A DNA stretch of 64,000 nucleotides from JAJRZL01 sp964557855. Its GTDB lineage: Bacteria; Zixibacteria; MSB-5A5; GN15; FEB-12. Position 1 is the stretch's first letter; each line of letters begins with the position of its first letter. Below the pieces are notes generated by a model. That model was not told where the DNA came from and did not search any database. It worked only from the letters and a program-made list of their open reading frames with translations. The translations under genes were made by a program, and so were the position numbers. Location of the stretch: the NCBI GenBank assembly GCA_964557855.1, contig CAZLBP010000010.1, forward strand, positions 1 to 64,000, read 5' to 3'. Of this stretch, positions 16,516 through 25,717 are shown one piece after another.

Positions 16516-17841
16516 CTACAACATCGGCAGATATTTGTCCAACTCCTGCTGGCTGACGTGGATGCGGTAGTCGTCCCACTCGATCATCTTGTTCTCGATC
16601 AGCTTCTGCCGCACGTGATCGCCCAGCGTCTCGCGGATCAAGTCGGATTCCTCGAACGTTCGGACTGCGTTTTCCAGAGAGTTGGGTAACATGTCAATAT
16701 TCAGACCGGCTTTCTTCTCGTCCGACATGTGGAAAATGTTTTCCTCGATCGGCGGCGGCAGCTCGTAATTGTTCTCGATTCCCTTGAGACCTGCCGACAG
16801 CATACACGCAAACGCCAGGTACGGATTGGCGGCCGGGTCCGGCGAGCGCAGCTCAATCCGCGTGGCTTTCTCCTTGCCGACCCGATACAACGGCACACGC
16901 AACATACTGGAGCGGTTGCGCCGTCCCCAACTGACATAAACCGGCGCTTCGTAACCCGGAACCAGACGCTTGTAAGAATTGACCCACTGGTTGGTTACGA
17001 GGGTAAACTCCCGGACGTGTGTCAGCACACCGGCCATGAACTGCCGGGCGACTTTAGACAGGTTGTACTCTCCATCGGCGTCAAAGAACAGGTTCTTATC
17101 GTCCTTGAATAGCGACATATGACAGTGCATCCCCGAGCCGTTCTGTCCGAACACCGGCTTCGGCATGAACGTAGCATACATCCCTTTTTGATAGGCAACC
17201 TGCTTGACGACGAATTTGTACACCTGGGCAAAGTCCGCCATGACGAGCGCCTCCTGGTATTTCAGGTCGATCTCGTGCTGCGACGGCGCCACTTCATGGT
17301 GGGAGCATTCCACCGCGATATCCATCTGCTCCAGCGCATTGACCGTCGCTTTGCGGGCCTTGGAGCCCTCATCCACCCAGCCGTAATCGAAGTAGCCGTC
17401 GTGGTCAAGGAACTTTGTCCCCTGATCATCATGAAAATAGAAATACTCGATTTCGGGTCCGACATAATAAACCCAGTCCTTGTCGGCGATCTTCTGGAGG
17501 TTACGCTTCAAAATCCAGCGGGGGTCACCGTCATACGGCGTACCGTCGGGATTCGTGATGTCACAAAACATCATGGCCACCTTTTCACCGGAGACATCCC
17601 ACGGTAAAATACGAAACGTCACCGGATCCGGCATGGCCATAAGGTCCGATTCTTCGATCCGGGCGAAGCCCTCGACTGATGATCCGTCGAAGCCCTGACC
17701 TTCTTCGAGCACCTGTTCAATCTCCGAACGCGTAATCGACATCCCTTTGATTTTGCCGAGCACGTCGGTGAAGCAGAGTCTGATGTAGCGCACTCCGGCC
17801 TCATCTATATGTCTTAACACGTCTTCCCTGGTTCGAGTCAT
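16516..17841 (-). CDS. glnA: Glutamine synthetase type I
   Basis: GlnA makes glutamine from glutamate, ammonia and ATP. The 441-aa protein carries the DGSSVEGFARIEESDL beta-grasp motif, the ATP-binding region KPVFGQNGSGMHCHMSLFKD, and the glutamate-binding RRNRSSMLRVP and RIELRSPDPAANPYLAF segments. The length, and the absence of the C-terminal adenylylation-loop sequence, place it with the GSI-alpha form of Bacillus and Thermotoga rather than the adenylylated GSI-beta form. AGGAG lies 8 nt before the ATG. The gene is monocistronic. Confidence 0.96.
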   Translation of the reverse strand: MTRTREDVLRHIDEAGVRYIRLCFTDVLGKIKGMSITRSEIEQVLEEGQGFDGSSVEGFARIEESDLMAMPDPVTFRILPWDVSGEKVAMMFCDITNPDGTPYDGDPRWILKRNLQKIADKDWVYYVGPEIEYFYFHDDQGTKFLDHDGYFDYGWVDEGSKARKATVNALEQMDIAVECSHHEVAPSQHEIDLKYQEALVMADFAQVYKFVVKQVAYQKGMYATFMPKPVFGQNGSGMHCHMSLFKDDKNLFFDADGEYNLSKVARQFMAGVLTHVREFTLVTNQWVNSYKRLVPGYEAPVYVSWGRRNRSSMLRVPLYRVGKEKATRIELRSPDPAANPYLAFACMLSAGLKGIENNYELPPPIEENIFHMSDEKKAGLNIDMLPNSLENAVRTFEESDLIRETLGDHVRQKLIENKMIEWDDYRIHVSQQELDKYLPML

Positions 17842-17888
17842 ATCTGCACTCCTGTCTTTGATTTCATCGATTTATGGCAATATCAGGT

Positions 17889-17947
17889 CCGTTACAAAAC
17901 GGCCGACTGCGAAAAACCAAATGTAACCGAGTCGGATCGAAAATCAA
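17889..17947 (-). promoter_or_regulatory. Candidate glnA promoter with small palindrome in leader
   Basis: On the minus strand TTGATT (17947-17942), a 16-nt spacer and TACATT (17925-17920) form a plausible promoter. Downstream in the leader, CCGTT-acaa-AACGG (17889-17902) is a perfect inverted repeat that could be an operator. Nothing ties it to a known nitrogen regulator. Confidence 0.4.
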
Positions 17948-18056
17948 CCAAAATCATGACAGATGCCATTTTAGCGATAGTATATCGACCGAAAAAATAC
18001 ACTTTACATATCGACCGGCCGGAGTGATAAATAAGACAGAGACGGGGAAATGAGTC

Positions 18057-18548
18057 TTACTGAAGATCCAGCGTGATGTTCGGATGGGCGGGGCTGAGTT
18101 GACGGTAAGCGACGCCGGCCATGTCGAAAATCTTGCGTGCGGCGACAAAGATATCCTCGGCCCGGTAGGCGTCGGACAGATAGACGACTTCCTTAATCCC
18201 AACCTGCACAATGAGTTTGGCGCATTCGTTGCACGGGAACAGGGAAACGTAAATCGTCGCTCCATCCAAGTCAGCCTTGTTCGAGGCATTGGTGATGGCG
18301 TTCATCTCGGCGTGACAGACATACGGATACTTCGTGGCGAGGAACTCACCCTCGCGCCCCCACGGCAGAAGATCGTCGGAGCAGCCAATCGGAAAGCCGT
18401 TGTAACCGATGCCGATTATACGCTTTCTGGCGTTGACAATGCACGCGCCCACCTGCGTGTTGGGGTCCTTGGACCGTAACGCGGACAGCTGCGCCACCGC
18501 CATGAAGTACTCCTCCCACCCGAGATAATCCAACCGTTTGTTCGTCAT
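18057..18548 (-). CDS. dCMP deaminase family protein
   Basis: A 163-aa zinc-dependent cytidine/deoxycytidylate deaminase that supplies dUMP for thymidylate synthesis. The ligands are seen in CHAEMNAI (HAE) and PCNECAKLI (PCxxC), and the N-terminal WEEYFMAVAQLSALRSKDPNTQVGA is typical of the dCMP deaminase/ComEB group. The start is the ATG at 18548; a reading frame 90 nt longer has no homologous look. A TATACT box (18562-18557) ends 8 nt before this ATG and there is no Shine-Dalgarno, so the mRNA may be leaderless. Confidence 0.9.
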   Translation of the reverse strand: MTNKRLDYLGWEEYFMAVAQLSALRSKDPNTQVGACIVNARKRIIGIGYNGFPIGCSDDLLPWGREGEFLATKYPYVCHAEMNAITNASNKADLDGATIYVSLFPCNECAKLIVQVGIKEVVYLSDAYRAEDIFVAARKIFDMAGVAYRQLSPAHPNITLDLQ

Positions 18549-18716
18549 AACGTGATAGTATAAATCAATCCGCTTTCGCCGAAAAGCCCTATTTAATTGT
18601 TTTCCGCTCACTGGATTTGATTGTCCGAAACATGACAAAATAGTAGCAAACGTCTTGGAATTAGAAAGGTATCTTGCTAATATGTTCGCCGAATTTGAGT
18701 TGAAGAAGAGGTGTTT

Positions 18717-18977
18717 ATGACGAGAGCAACTGCGACAGTCACCTGCCTGCTAGTAGCGGTATTCAGCCTGACAAACTGCCTTTGGGCCGATGACCTTGCC
18801 GATAAAGAACCGTCGACGGGCACTATCAAGGGGCAGGTGATCGATGCCATAACGAAATCGCCGGTGGTCGGCGCAAACGTGGCCATCCGAAAGCTATTGG
18901 TACGGTCGCCCGGCATTTGGCGGAAGCGACCTATTGGATATGAACGAATAAGGAACCCTATCGAGACCCAGCTTTGA
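18717..18977 (+). pseudogene. Truncated N-terminus of a secreted CarboxypepD_reg/TonB-receptor-type protein
   Basis: The frame encodes a signal peptide (MTRATATVTCLLVAVFSLT) and then GTIKGQVIDAITKSPVVGANVAI, the first strands of a carboxypeptidase-regulatory-like domain as found at the N-terminus of TonB-dependent receptors and other large outer-membrane proteins. After residue 60 the similarity stops and the frame ends at 18977 (86 aa). GAGG sits before the ATG. I read it as the surviving 5' end of a deleted receptor gene rather than a complete small protein. Confidence 0.55.
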
Positions 18978-19282
18978 AGCAGAATGTGCCAACGGGGGTA
19001 TAAACGCGTACTTGTCATGAGCTCTCCGAAGCTCGAGGAATGATTGCGACATACCCCCGGGACAAAATCATGCCGCCCTGACGGCGAAGAGATGACTCCG
19101 GCTTACACTCCGACGAAGCGGGTGCGTAGTTATGCCCTGACAGACAGCCAAAAACACTTGACAATTGACAAGCTCTCAGAGATGACATGTTTAAGTCACG
19201 CGAAGGGGAGTCAAAGGGTGATGCCATTATCATCTATAGCTTCCTGGTCCGGCTTCTATTCGAGACACAGGAACCATTCGGC
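18978..19282. other. Intergenic, no gene recognised
   Basis: About 305 bp between the truncated receptor start and the 3' end of tgt. It holds no convincing reading frame, RNA gene or terminator. TTGACAATTGACAAGC near 19157 resembles a -35 box but no matching -10 or gene follows. It may be residual sequence left after deletion of the receptor gene. Confidence 0.4.
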
Positions 19283-20407
19283 TCACTGGTTGTGTCCCCC
19301 CGTGTATCGATCCAGAAAATCTCTCCTATAACTCTCGAACCGCCCCTCCTCGATCGCCTGCCTGATATTCCGCATCAACTGCTGATAAAAATACGTGGAG
19401 TGATATGTCGCCAATACCATGCCGGTAATCTCCGACTGGTTGTACAGGTGCCGCAGGTAGGCCCGGCTGTAGCGCCGGCACACCCGACAGTCACAGTCGG
19501 GATCCAGGGGGCGCTCGTCCCGGGTATATTCCGCGTTACGGTAAGTGATCTGCCCGACCGACGTAAACACGTTGCCGGTGCGCGCATTGCGGGTGGGTAA
19601 CACGCAATCGAACATATCGACTCCATAACCGACCGCCATCAGGATATCCTCGGGGTAGCCGACGCCCATCAGATACCGTGGCTTTTCGGCCGGCAGATAC
19701 TGTATCGTATGCGCCAGAATTTCTTCCATCTCAGCCTTGCTTTCTCCGACCGAGAGTCCCCCGATCGCATAACCGGGAAATTCCATCGCCACTATCTCTT
19801 CCGCCGATTGTGTACGTAAGTCCCTGTACGTTGACCCCTGCACTATCCCGAACAGGCGTTGCCTGTTCATTGTATCTTCTCGCAGCCTGTCATAATATGC
19901 GAGACAATGCCTCCCCCAATCAGTAGTGCGGCGGACACCAACCGCGGCTTGCTGCCGATCTGCCGGATAGGGCACACACTGATCGAACGCCATGATGATA
20001 TCCGCTCCGAGTGCTTCCTGAATCTCCATTACCTTGAGAGGACTGAACAGGTGGCGGGAACCATCATGATGTGACTGAAATTCGACGCCCTCGTCGGTTA
20101 TTTTCGATATATGCTGCAGAGAAAATACCTGAAAACCGCCGCTATCGGTCAAAGTCGGTTTGCGCCAACCGGCGAATTCCGCCAGGCCTCCTTGCGACTG
20201 CACGACTTCGTGCCCCGGACGAAGGTACAGATGATAGGTATTCCCGAGAATGATCTCAGCCCCGACCTCTTCGAGGCCCTCGCACGTCAGCGCCTTGACG
20301 GCGCCGCTGGTGCCGACCGGCATGAAGGCGGGTGTCTGGAATGTACCGTGGGCAGTCTCTATTTGGCCGCGGCGGGCGGTGTGGTCGCTTCTTAGCAGCT
20401 GGTACAT
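19283..20407 (-). CDS. tgt: Queuine tRNA-ribosyltransferase (TGT)
   Basis: Tgt exchanges G34 for preQ1 in tRNAs with GUN anticodons. The 374-aa product shows GTFQTPAFMPVGTSGAVKAL, GNTYHLYLRPG, the catalytic-aspartate region LTDSGGFQVFSL, IMAFDQCVPYPA, GGLSVGESKAEM, and the zinc site CDCRVCRRYSRAYLRHL. It is the last gene of the minus-strand run that begins with smg. A 184-bp gap containing repeats separates it from radA, so it may also have its own promoter. Confidence 0.96.
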   Translation of the reverse strand: MYQLLRSDHTARRGQIETAHGTFQTPAFMPVGTSGAVKALTCEGLEEVGAEIILGNTYHLYLRPGHEVVQSQGGLAEFAGWRKPTLTDSGGFQVFSLQHISKITDEGVEFQSHHDGSRHLFSPLKVMEIQEALGADIIMAFDQCVPYPADRQQAAVGVRRTTDWGRHCLAYYDRLREDTMNRQRLFGIVQGSTYRDLRTQSAEEIVAMEFPGYAIGGLSVGESKAEMEEILAHTIQYLPAEKPRYLMGVGYPEDILMAVGYGVDMFDCVLPTRNARTGNVFTSVGQITYRNAEYTRDERPLDPDCDCRVCRRYSRAYLRHLYNQSEITGMVLATYHSTYFYQQLMRNIRQAIEEGRFESYRRDFLDRYTGGHNQ

Positions 20408-20454
20408 CTGGTTACCGTCTCAATGGTGTGCAGGTTAGGAGCCTCGCGATCCTG

Positions 20455-20530
20455 ACTGGATTCCTGCCTTTGCAGGAATGACAAATGGTGAGGCAGGAAT
20501 GACGAGCCGTGAGGCAGGTATGACCTGTCT
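20455..20530. repeat. Intergenic hairpin repeat and GAGGCAGGAATGAC direct repeats
   Basis: ACTGGATTCC(T)GCCTTTGC(A)GGAATGAC at 20455-20482 forms a hairpin (TTCCTGC/GCAGGAA). The motif GAGGCAGG(A/T)ATGAC then recurs twice in tandem (about 20490-20523). A sister of the hairpin sits at 41688-41715. Elements with this pattern are common in gaps of many bacterial genomes and their role is unclear. Confidence 0.55.
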
Positions 20531-20591
20531 GGGGCGGACCCGCGACCTGCCCCAACAGCGCAGTCGGCACCATTCTCCCCCGGCGAGCATC

Positions 20592-21956
20592 TCACCCCAG
20601 CAATATCTCCAGCGCCTGCTGCAAGTGCTTGACTCCGACCACGTCAATTCCGGCGCCCCCGGTCCGTTTCACGTTTGTCTTGGGCGCGAGCACTGATGTA
20701 AATCCCATTTTCGCCGCTTCCTTGATACGCTGCTCTATCATGGTCACACCCCGCACTTCCCCGGACAAGCCCACCTCCCCCACCACCAGTGTTCGGGGAT
20801 CAATGGGCTTGTTCATAAGCGAAGACGCTATTGCCGCCTGCATAGGCAGGTCGATACCCGGCTCTGACAGCTTCAAGCCGCCCGCTATGGACACGAAGAC
20901 GTCGTTACCGGACATCGGGTAGCCGCATCGTTTCTCCAGTATCGCCAGCAGCAAGGCCAGGCGCTTGTTATCGATGCCGCCCGCCACCCGCTGCGGCGTG
21001 CCGTAATTGGCCGGCGTGACGAGCGCCTGGATCTCAATGAGCAGCGGCCGCTGACCCTCGCAGATGCTGGTGACGACCGAACCGGTGCGACTGTCGTCGC
21101 TTCTCTCCGACAGAAACAGCGATGACGGATTGGTAACCTCGATCAAACCGTGCGGCAGCATTTCGAACAAACCGATCTCGGATACCGATCCGAATCGGTT
21201 CTTGGCGGCGCGCAAGATGCGATAGAGGTGAGAACTGTCCCCCTCAAAGTAAATAACCGTGTCCACCATATGTTCCAGCAGTTTCGGTCCCGCCACCAGG
21301 CCGTCTTTCGTCACATGACCTATAAGAAACAGCGCTATTTCCCGGGACCGCGCCTGCAGCAAGAGCTGGTATGCCGTTTCCCGGATCTGGGCGATCGTCC
21401 CGGGGGGCGAGTCCAGCTGCGAAGATGACACCGTTTGGATGGAATCCACCAGCACGACCCGAAAGTTCTCCCGGCTGATAATGGTGACGATTTCCTCCAG
21501 GTTAGTGGCGTTGATAATGGAGATGTTCTCCCCGCGCACTTGCAGCCGGTTGGCCCGCTGCTTGATCTGCGGCAAAGACTCTTCGCCGGTGATATACCCT
21601 ACGGCCAGCCCCTGACGAGAGTACCGGTCCGCTACCTGTAAAAGCAGCGTCGACTTGCCGATTCCGGGTTCGCCGCCGATCAATATGCCGGCGCCGGGCC
21701 AAAGCTGACCGCCGAGCACGCGATCGAACTCGCCGATGCCGCTGGCGAACCCCTGAGCCGATTCCAGGCTGATCTCCGTCAGTCGCGCACTCTCCGACCG
21801 GGGAACGCCGGACGTTTCACGCGCCCCGGTAACGATCTTCTCTTCCACCAGCGTGTTCCACTGACCACATTCCCGGCACTGGCCTTGCCAGCGCGGATGT
21901 TCGGCCCCGCACTGAGAACAGAAAAAGGCGGTTTTGGTCTTGCGCTTGATTGCCAC
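20592..21956 (-). CDS. radA: DNA repair protein RadA
   Basis: RadA is a RecA-related branch-migration ATPase used in recombinational repair. The 454-aa product has the N-terminal four-cysteine zinc finger (CSQCGAEHPRWQGQCRECGQW), Walker A GEPGIGKSTLLLQ, the RadA-specific KNRFG motif in RAAKNRFGSVSEIG, and a C-terminal Lon-protease-like domain (GGLKLSEPGIDLPMQAAIASS). It starts with a GTG that overlaps the TAG stop of mlaF by one base, so translation is coupled. Confidence 0.96.
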   Translation of the reverse strand: MAIKRKTKTAFFCSQCGAEHPRWQGQCRECGQWNTLVEEKIVTGARETSGVPRSESARLTEISLESAQGFASGIGEFDRVLGGQLWPGAGILIGGEPGIGKSTLLLQVADRYSRQGLAVGYITGEESLPQIKQRANRLQVRGENISIINATNLEEIVTIISRENFRVVLVDSIQTVSSSQLDSPPGTIAQIRETAYQLLLQARSREIALFLIGHVTKDGLVAGPKLLEHMVDTVIYFEGDSSHLYRILRAAKNRFGSVSEIGLFEMLPHGLIEVTNPSSLFLSERSDDSRTGSVVTSICEGQRPLLIEIQALVTPANYGTPQRVAGGIDNKRLALLLAILEKRCGYPMSGNDVFVSIAGGLKLSEPGIDLPMQAAIASSLMNKPIDPRTLVVGEVGLSGEVRGVTMIEQRIKEAAKMGFTSVLAPKTNVKRTGGAGIDVVGVKHLQQALEILLG

Positions 21957-22714
21957 TATAACACCTCGATCGGCCCCGAGCCTTCCCCGCTGACGAACTG
22001 CCGGACGATCTTGTCATCCGTGCTCTGCAGCTCATCGGTATTGCCATCGAAGCGTACCTCACCTTCATACAACATGATTATCCGATTCGATATCTTCAGC
22101 GCCGATCGCATATCGTGAGTTACGGAAATCGACGTCACATTCAGCATCTGGTTCAGCTCCAGGATGAGATCGTTGATGACATCGGCCGTGATCGGGTCCA
22201 GTCCGGTGGTCGGTTCATCGTAGAGCAGGGCTTCCGGGTTACCGGCGATGGCTCGCGCCAGACCGACCCGCTTCCGCATCCCTCCCGAAAGTTCCGCTGG
22301 GCTCTTGTTGGCGGCGTCACTCAAACCGACCATCTCGAGCTTTTCCTGCACGATCTCTGCCACCTCACTCTTCGAGTACTTGCGTGACTCTTTGAGTCCC
22401 AGTCCGACGTTCTCGGCTACCGTCATCGAATCAAACAGCGCCGCCGACTGAAAGAGCATGCCGATCCGACGACGCAGGTTGGTGAGCCGGCTGGAATTGA
22501 GCGTCGCTATATCTTGATTGTCAAACAGTATGCGCCCGGAATCGGGCTCGAGCAGCCGCGTGATATGTTTCAGCAAAACGGATTTGCCGCAGCCGGACTG
22601 ACCGATGATCGTGATGGATTCTCCCCGCGGTACGTCAAAAGAGACGCCTTTCAACACCGGTTGTTCATCGAATGAACGATACACATTTTCGATCTTGATC
22701 AACGGCTCGCTCAT
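21956..22714 (-). CDS. mlaF: MlaF-type ABC transporter ATP-binding protein
   Basis: The ATPase subunit of a lipid-transport ABC system of the Mla/Mkl family, which moves phospholipids between the membranes. In 252 aa it has Walker A GQSGCGKS, a Q-loop in LFQSAALFDSMTVAENV, the signature LSGGMRKRVGLARAI, Walker B ALLYDEPTTGLDP and the H-loop SVTHDM. It lies 3 nt after mlaE. A possible substrate-binding MCE partner is encoded far away at 51273. Confidence 0.9.
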   Translation of the reverse strand: MSEPLIKIENVYRSFDEQPVLKGVSFDVPRGESITIIGQSGCGKSVLLKHITRLLEPDSGRILFDNQDIATLNSSRLTNLRRRIGMLFQSAALFDSMTVAENVGLGLKESRKYSKSEVAEIVQEKLEMVGLSDAANKSPAELSGGMRKRVGLARAIAGNPEALLYDEPTTGLDPITADVINDLILELNQMLNVTSISVTHDMRSALKISNRIIMLYEGEVRFDGNTDELQSTDDKIVRQFVSGEGSGPIEVL

Positions 22715-22717
22715 ACC

Positions 22718-23497
22718 TTACACCCGGAACAAAATGACGGCGAAGATGAAGTTGAAGATGAGTATCAGGACGGAAGAGACCACCACGGATCTGGTTGTCG
22801 CTTTGCCTACTCCCTGGGCGCCCCCACTGGTCTGAAAACCCTGATAGCAACCCACCAGACCGATCAGGAACCCAAAGACTCCGGCTTTGATCAGCCCGTT
22901 GCGGAAGTCGGACAGTTTGAATGACTCCTTGAATCCCGACAGGAATATCTCGCTGGAGATATCGACACCGGCGGCGCTGATCACCACGCCGCCCAGAATA
23001 GCGACGAAATTGGCGAATATGACTAAGAACGGAACCATCAACAGGCAGGCCACGATCCGCGGCATGACCAGGTATCGCACCGGATTGATACCCATTGACT
23101 CCAGAGCATCGATTTGTTCGGTTACTTTCATTGTCCCCAGTTCGGCCGCGATCCCGGCTCCCACGCGCCCGGCGAACACGATCGCTGACAGCACCGGCGC
23201 CAGCTCGATCACCACCGCTTTCCCGACTGCGTGGCCGAGATAGATGAGGGGCGCGCCGATGAACTTGAACTGATACGCCGCTTGCCAGGCCGACACCGCC
23301 CCGACAAACACTGAGATAATGACAATCAAGGGCAGCGACTGAACCCCCAGCACATAGATTTGCTCGACAATCAACCCCAGTGACACGTGGATTTTCTTCA
23401 AAGAGACGACGAATCGCCCGAGCATCACCGTCACTCCCCCCAGTTCGGAGATGAATGTGACTCCGTGTCGACCCAGAGTGACCAGTGAGGACTTCAT
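22718..23497 (-). CDS. mlaE: MlaE-type ABC transporter permease
   Basis: A 259-aa inner-membrane permease of the MlaE family. The diagnostic stretch is ELAPVLSAIVFAGRVGAGIAAELGTMKVTEQIDALESMGINPVRYL, of which GRVGAGIAAELGTM is nearly invariant. Five to six hydrophobic segments span the protein. It is immediately followed by mlaF and preceded by dnaB with a 9-nt gap. Together with MlaF and an MlaD-like protein it indicates a diderm envelope. Confidence 0.92.
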   Translation of the reverse strand: MKSSLVTLGRHGVTFISELGGVTVMLGRFVVSLKKIHVSLGLIVEQIYVLGVQSLPLIVIISVFVGAVSAWQAAYQFKFIGAPLIYLGHAVGKAVVIELAPVLSAIVFAGRVGAGIAAELGTMKVTEQIDALESMGINPVRYLVMPRIVACLLMVPFLVIFANFVAILGGVVISAAGVDISSEIFLSGFKESFKLSDFRNGLIKAGVFGFLIGLVGCYQGFQTSGGAQGVGKATTRSVVVSSVLILIFNFIFAVILFRV

Positions 23498-23506
23498 ATA
23501 TGCTTC

Positions 23507-24943
23507 CTAGAATGGCACATCCGTACCATCGACCGGCTCGACGTCGGGCGGGACGTCGCGATAACCCGGAGCCAGATTCTCGAAACGGGCAAACTCTTTG
23601 ACAAAAGCCAGCCTCACGACTCCGGTCGGCCCGTTACGCTGCTTAGCAACGATGATCTCCGCCTGCCCCTCGACTTCCTGGTATTTGGGATCGGTTCGTC
23701 CCAGATGAGACAGGTAATGCTCCGGACGGTAGATAAACATGACCACATCCGCATCCTGTTCGATAGCGCCGGACTCCCGGAGATCAGACAACTGCGGTCT
23801 CTTCTCCCCGCCCCGCTGTTCCACCTGGCGCGACAACTGTGAGCAGGCAACCACCGGAATCTCCAGCTCCTTGGCCAGGGACTTGAGACTGCGCGAGATA
23901 GTCGCCATTTCCTGCTGGCGATTCTCGAACCGGCCCGAGGCGTGCGCCATCTGCAGATAATCAACTATAATCAAGTCGATATTGTGTTGTGCTTTCAAGC
24001 GGCGAGCCTTGGCGCGAATTTCCAATGCCGACAGCGTGGGCGTGTCGTCGATAAATATGGGCGCCTCGGCCAGCGCGCCGCCCGCCACCGTCAGGCTGCT
24101 CCAGTCCTGATCGCGCAGCTTCCGGGCCCGAAGCTTCTGTTGCGATATTTTGGCCCGTCCGCAGAGCATCCGGAGAGCGACCTGCTCCCGTGACATTTCC
24201 AGAGAGAACACCCCCACGCCCTTGCCACGCGAAACACTGATCATCTCGGCTATATTTATCGCCAGAGCCGACTTACCCATCGACGGCCGCCCGGCGACTA
24301 TGATCAGGTCACCACGATGCATGCCGTTCGTCATGACGTCGAGGTCCGTAAAGCCGGTTGGGATGCCGACCAGGCCGCTGTCCGGGGACTGCAGGTTTTC
24401 GATATCTTCGAACGTGGCCGGAATGAGCTCCTTGATGGAGATGAAGCCCTTGCGCAGTCGCCTTTCCGACAGGGCGAAGATGTTCTGTTCCGAAACATCG
24501 AGCAATTCATCGACTGTCCCTTCGACGGAATAGGCGCTGCGCACTATCTCGTTGGAAGTCTGGATCAGTCGCCTTAACAAGTACTTCTCCAAAACGATGC
24601 CGGCATACTTCGCGGCATTGGCCGTCGTCGCCACGTATTCGGCCAGGTCTACCAGGTAGACGCGTCCCCCCACTTGGTCCAGCGTGCCCCGGTCGGCCAG
24701 AACACTGGCAACTGTCGTGATATCGCACGGCTCGTGCTTCTCGAACAGTTCCAGAGCGGCATTGAATATGAGACGATGTTTGGGAATGTAGAAGACCTCA
24801 GCATCATCGATGAGTTCGATGACATCGTGCAGGGCTTCCTCGTCCTTCAGGATCGAACCCAGTATCGACTTCTCGGCGTCGAGATTGTGCGGCGGCTGGA
24901 GTTCCTGGGATCTCGTGTCTGTCTGAGCCCGGTATGCCATCAC
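23507..24943 (-). CDS. dnaB: Replicative DNA helicase DnaB
   Basis: DnaB unwinds DNA ahead of the replisome as a hexamer. The 478-aa product has the N-terminal domain (PPHNLDAEKSILGSIL), Walker A GRPSMGKSALAIN, the Walker B strand LIIVDYLQMAH and the late arginine-finger region LRESGAIEQDADVV. Length is normal and there is no intein in the P-loop, a frequent insertion site. The start lies 1 nt after the UDG stop codon. Confidence 0.97.
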   Translation of the reverse strand: MMAYRAQTDTRSQELQPPHNLDAEKSILGSILKDEEALHDVIELIDDAEVFYIPKHRLIFNAALELFEKHEPCDITTVASVLADRGTLDQVGGRVYLVDLAEYVATTANAAKYAGIVLEKYLLRRLIQTSNEIVRSAYSVEGTVDELLDVSEQNIFALSERRLRKGFISIKELIPATFEDIENLQSPDSGLVGIPTGFTDLDVMTNGMHRGDLIIVAGRPSMGKSALAINIAEMISVSRGKGVGVFSLEMSREQVALRMLCGRAKISQQKLRARKLRDQDWSSLTVAGGALAEAPIFIDDTPTLSALEIRAKARRLKAQHNIDLIIVDYLQMAHASGRFENRQQEMATISRSLKSLAKELEIPVVACSQLSRQVEQRGGEKRPQLSDLRESGAIEQDADVVMFIYRPEHYLSHLGRTDPKYQEVEGQAEIIVAKQRNGPTGVVRLAFVKEFARFENLAPGYRDVPPDVEPVDGTDVPF

Positions 24944-24944
24944 C

Positions 24945-25691
24945 TCACATCTCTTTCAATTTAGTCATCAGCATCTGCATGTCGTCCCACGTACCCTGTT
25001 TGTACGACGGAAACCGAAGAAGGGCCGCCGGATGATAGGTGACCATCAACGGTACCCCCTCGAACTCATGCCACCGCCCGCGCAGCTTGCCCAGGGGCGT
25101 TGAAGTCTTCAGCAACGCCTGCCCCGCTATCCGACCCAGTGCACAGATCACCTTCGGCTTAATAAGCCGAATCTGCTCCAGCAGGTATGGCAGACACTGT
25201 TCCATCTCCTCCGGTAACGGATCCCGGTTGTTGGGCGGCCGGCACTTGAGGATATTGGCGATATACACCTGGTCGCGTGAGAGCTTCATAGCCGCGAGGA
25301 TCTTGTCCAGCAGCTTGCCGGCGCGGCCCACGAAGGGCTCCCCCTGTAAATCCTCATCCCGGCCGGGAGCTTCGCCCACGAACATGATGTCGGCGTCTGG
25401 ATTTCCCACACCGTAGACGAACTTCGTCCTCGTTGCCCCCAGCAGGCATTTCTGACAATCGCAGATGGCCGCCCGATGGGCTGCCAACGATTCGTATTCC
25501 GGTTCTTTCGTTGTCATTTCTGATGTTCCAAACAGATCAACCGGCAGCGTGGATGGATCGGATGATCTGCTTTCCGCATGGTTTTCCGCAGTCGGTCGGG
25601 ATTCAATGATCATCTCTCCCAGTCCAAGATCCACCTGCGCCTGCAAAGCACGCCGCAGCAATGTCGCGATATCCGACGGATGTTCCTTCAT
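24945..25691 (-). CDS. Family 4 uracil-DNA glycosylase
   Basis: Family 4 (UDGa-type) enzymes remove uracil from DNA and carry a 4Fe-4S cluster. The 248-aa protein has motif 1 GEAPGRDEDLQGEPFVGRAG, the C-terminal motif TYHPAALLR, and candidate cluster cysteines in CDCQKC, NILKCRPP and QCLPYL. The N-terminal 80 residues precede the catalytic domain and show no known fold. It abuts dnaB. Confidence 0.9.
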   Translation of the reverse strand: MKEHPSDIATLLRRALQAQVDLGLGEMIIESRPTAENHAESRSSDPSTLPVDLFGTSEMTTKEPEYESLAAHRAAICDCQKCLLGATRTKFVYGVGNPDADIMFVGEAPGRDEDLQGEPFVGRAGKLLDKILAAMKLSRDQVYIANILKCRPPNNRDPLPEEMEQCLPYLLEQIRLIKPKVICALGRIAGQALLKTSTPLGKLRGRWHEFEGVPLMVTYHPAALLRFPSYKQGTWDDMQMLMTKLKEM

Positions 25692-25717
25692 TCTTCCCGT
25701 ACTCTCAAAAACCCAAA

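Noticed and set aside
21150..21428. Possible CRISPR-like repeats in the radA region
   Set aside because: No regular repeat-spacer periodicity exists; the region is plainly the radA coding sequence.
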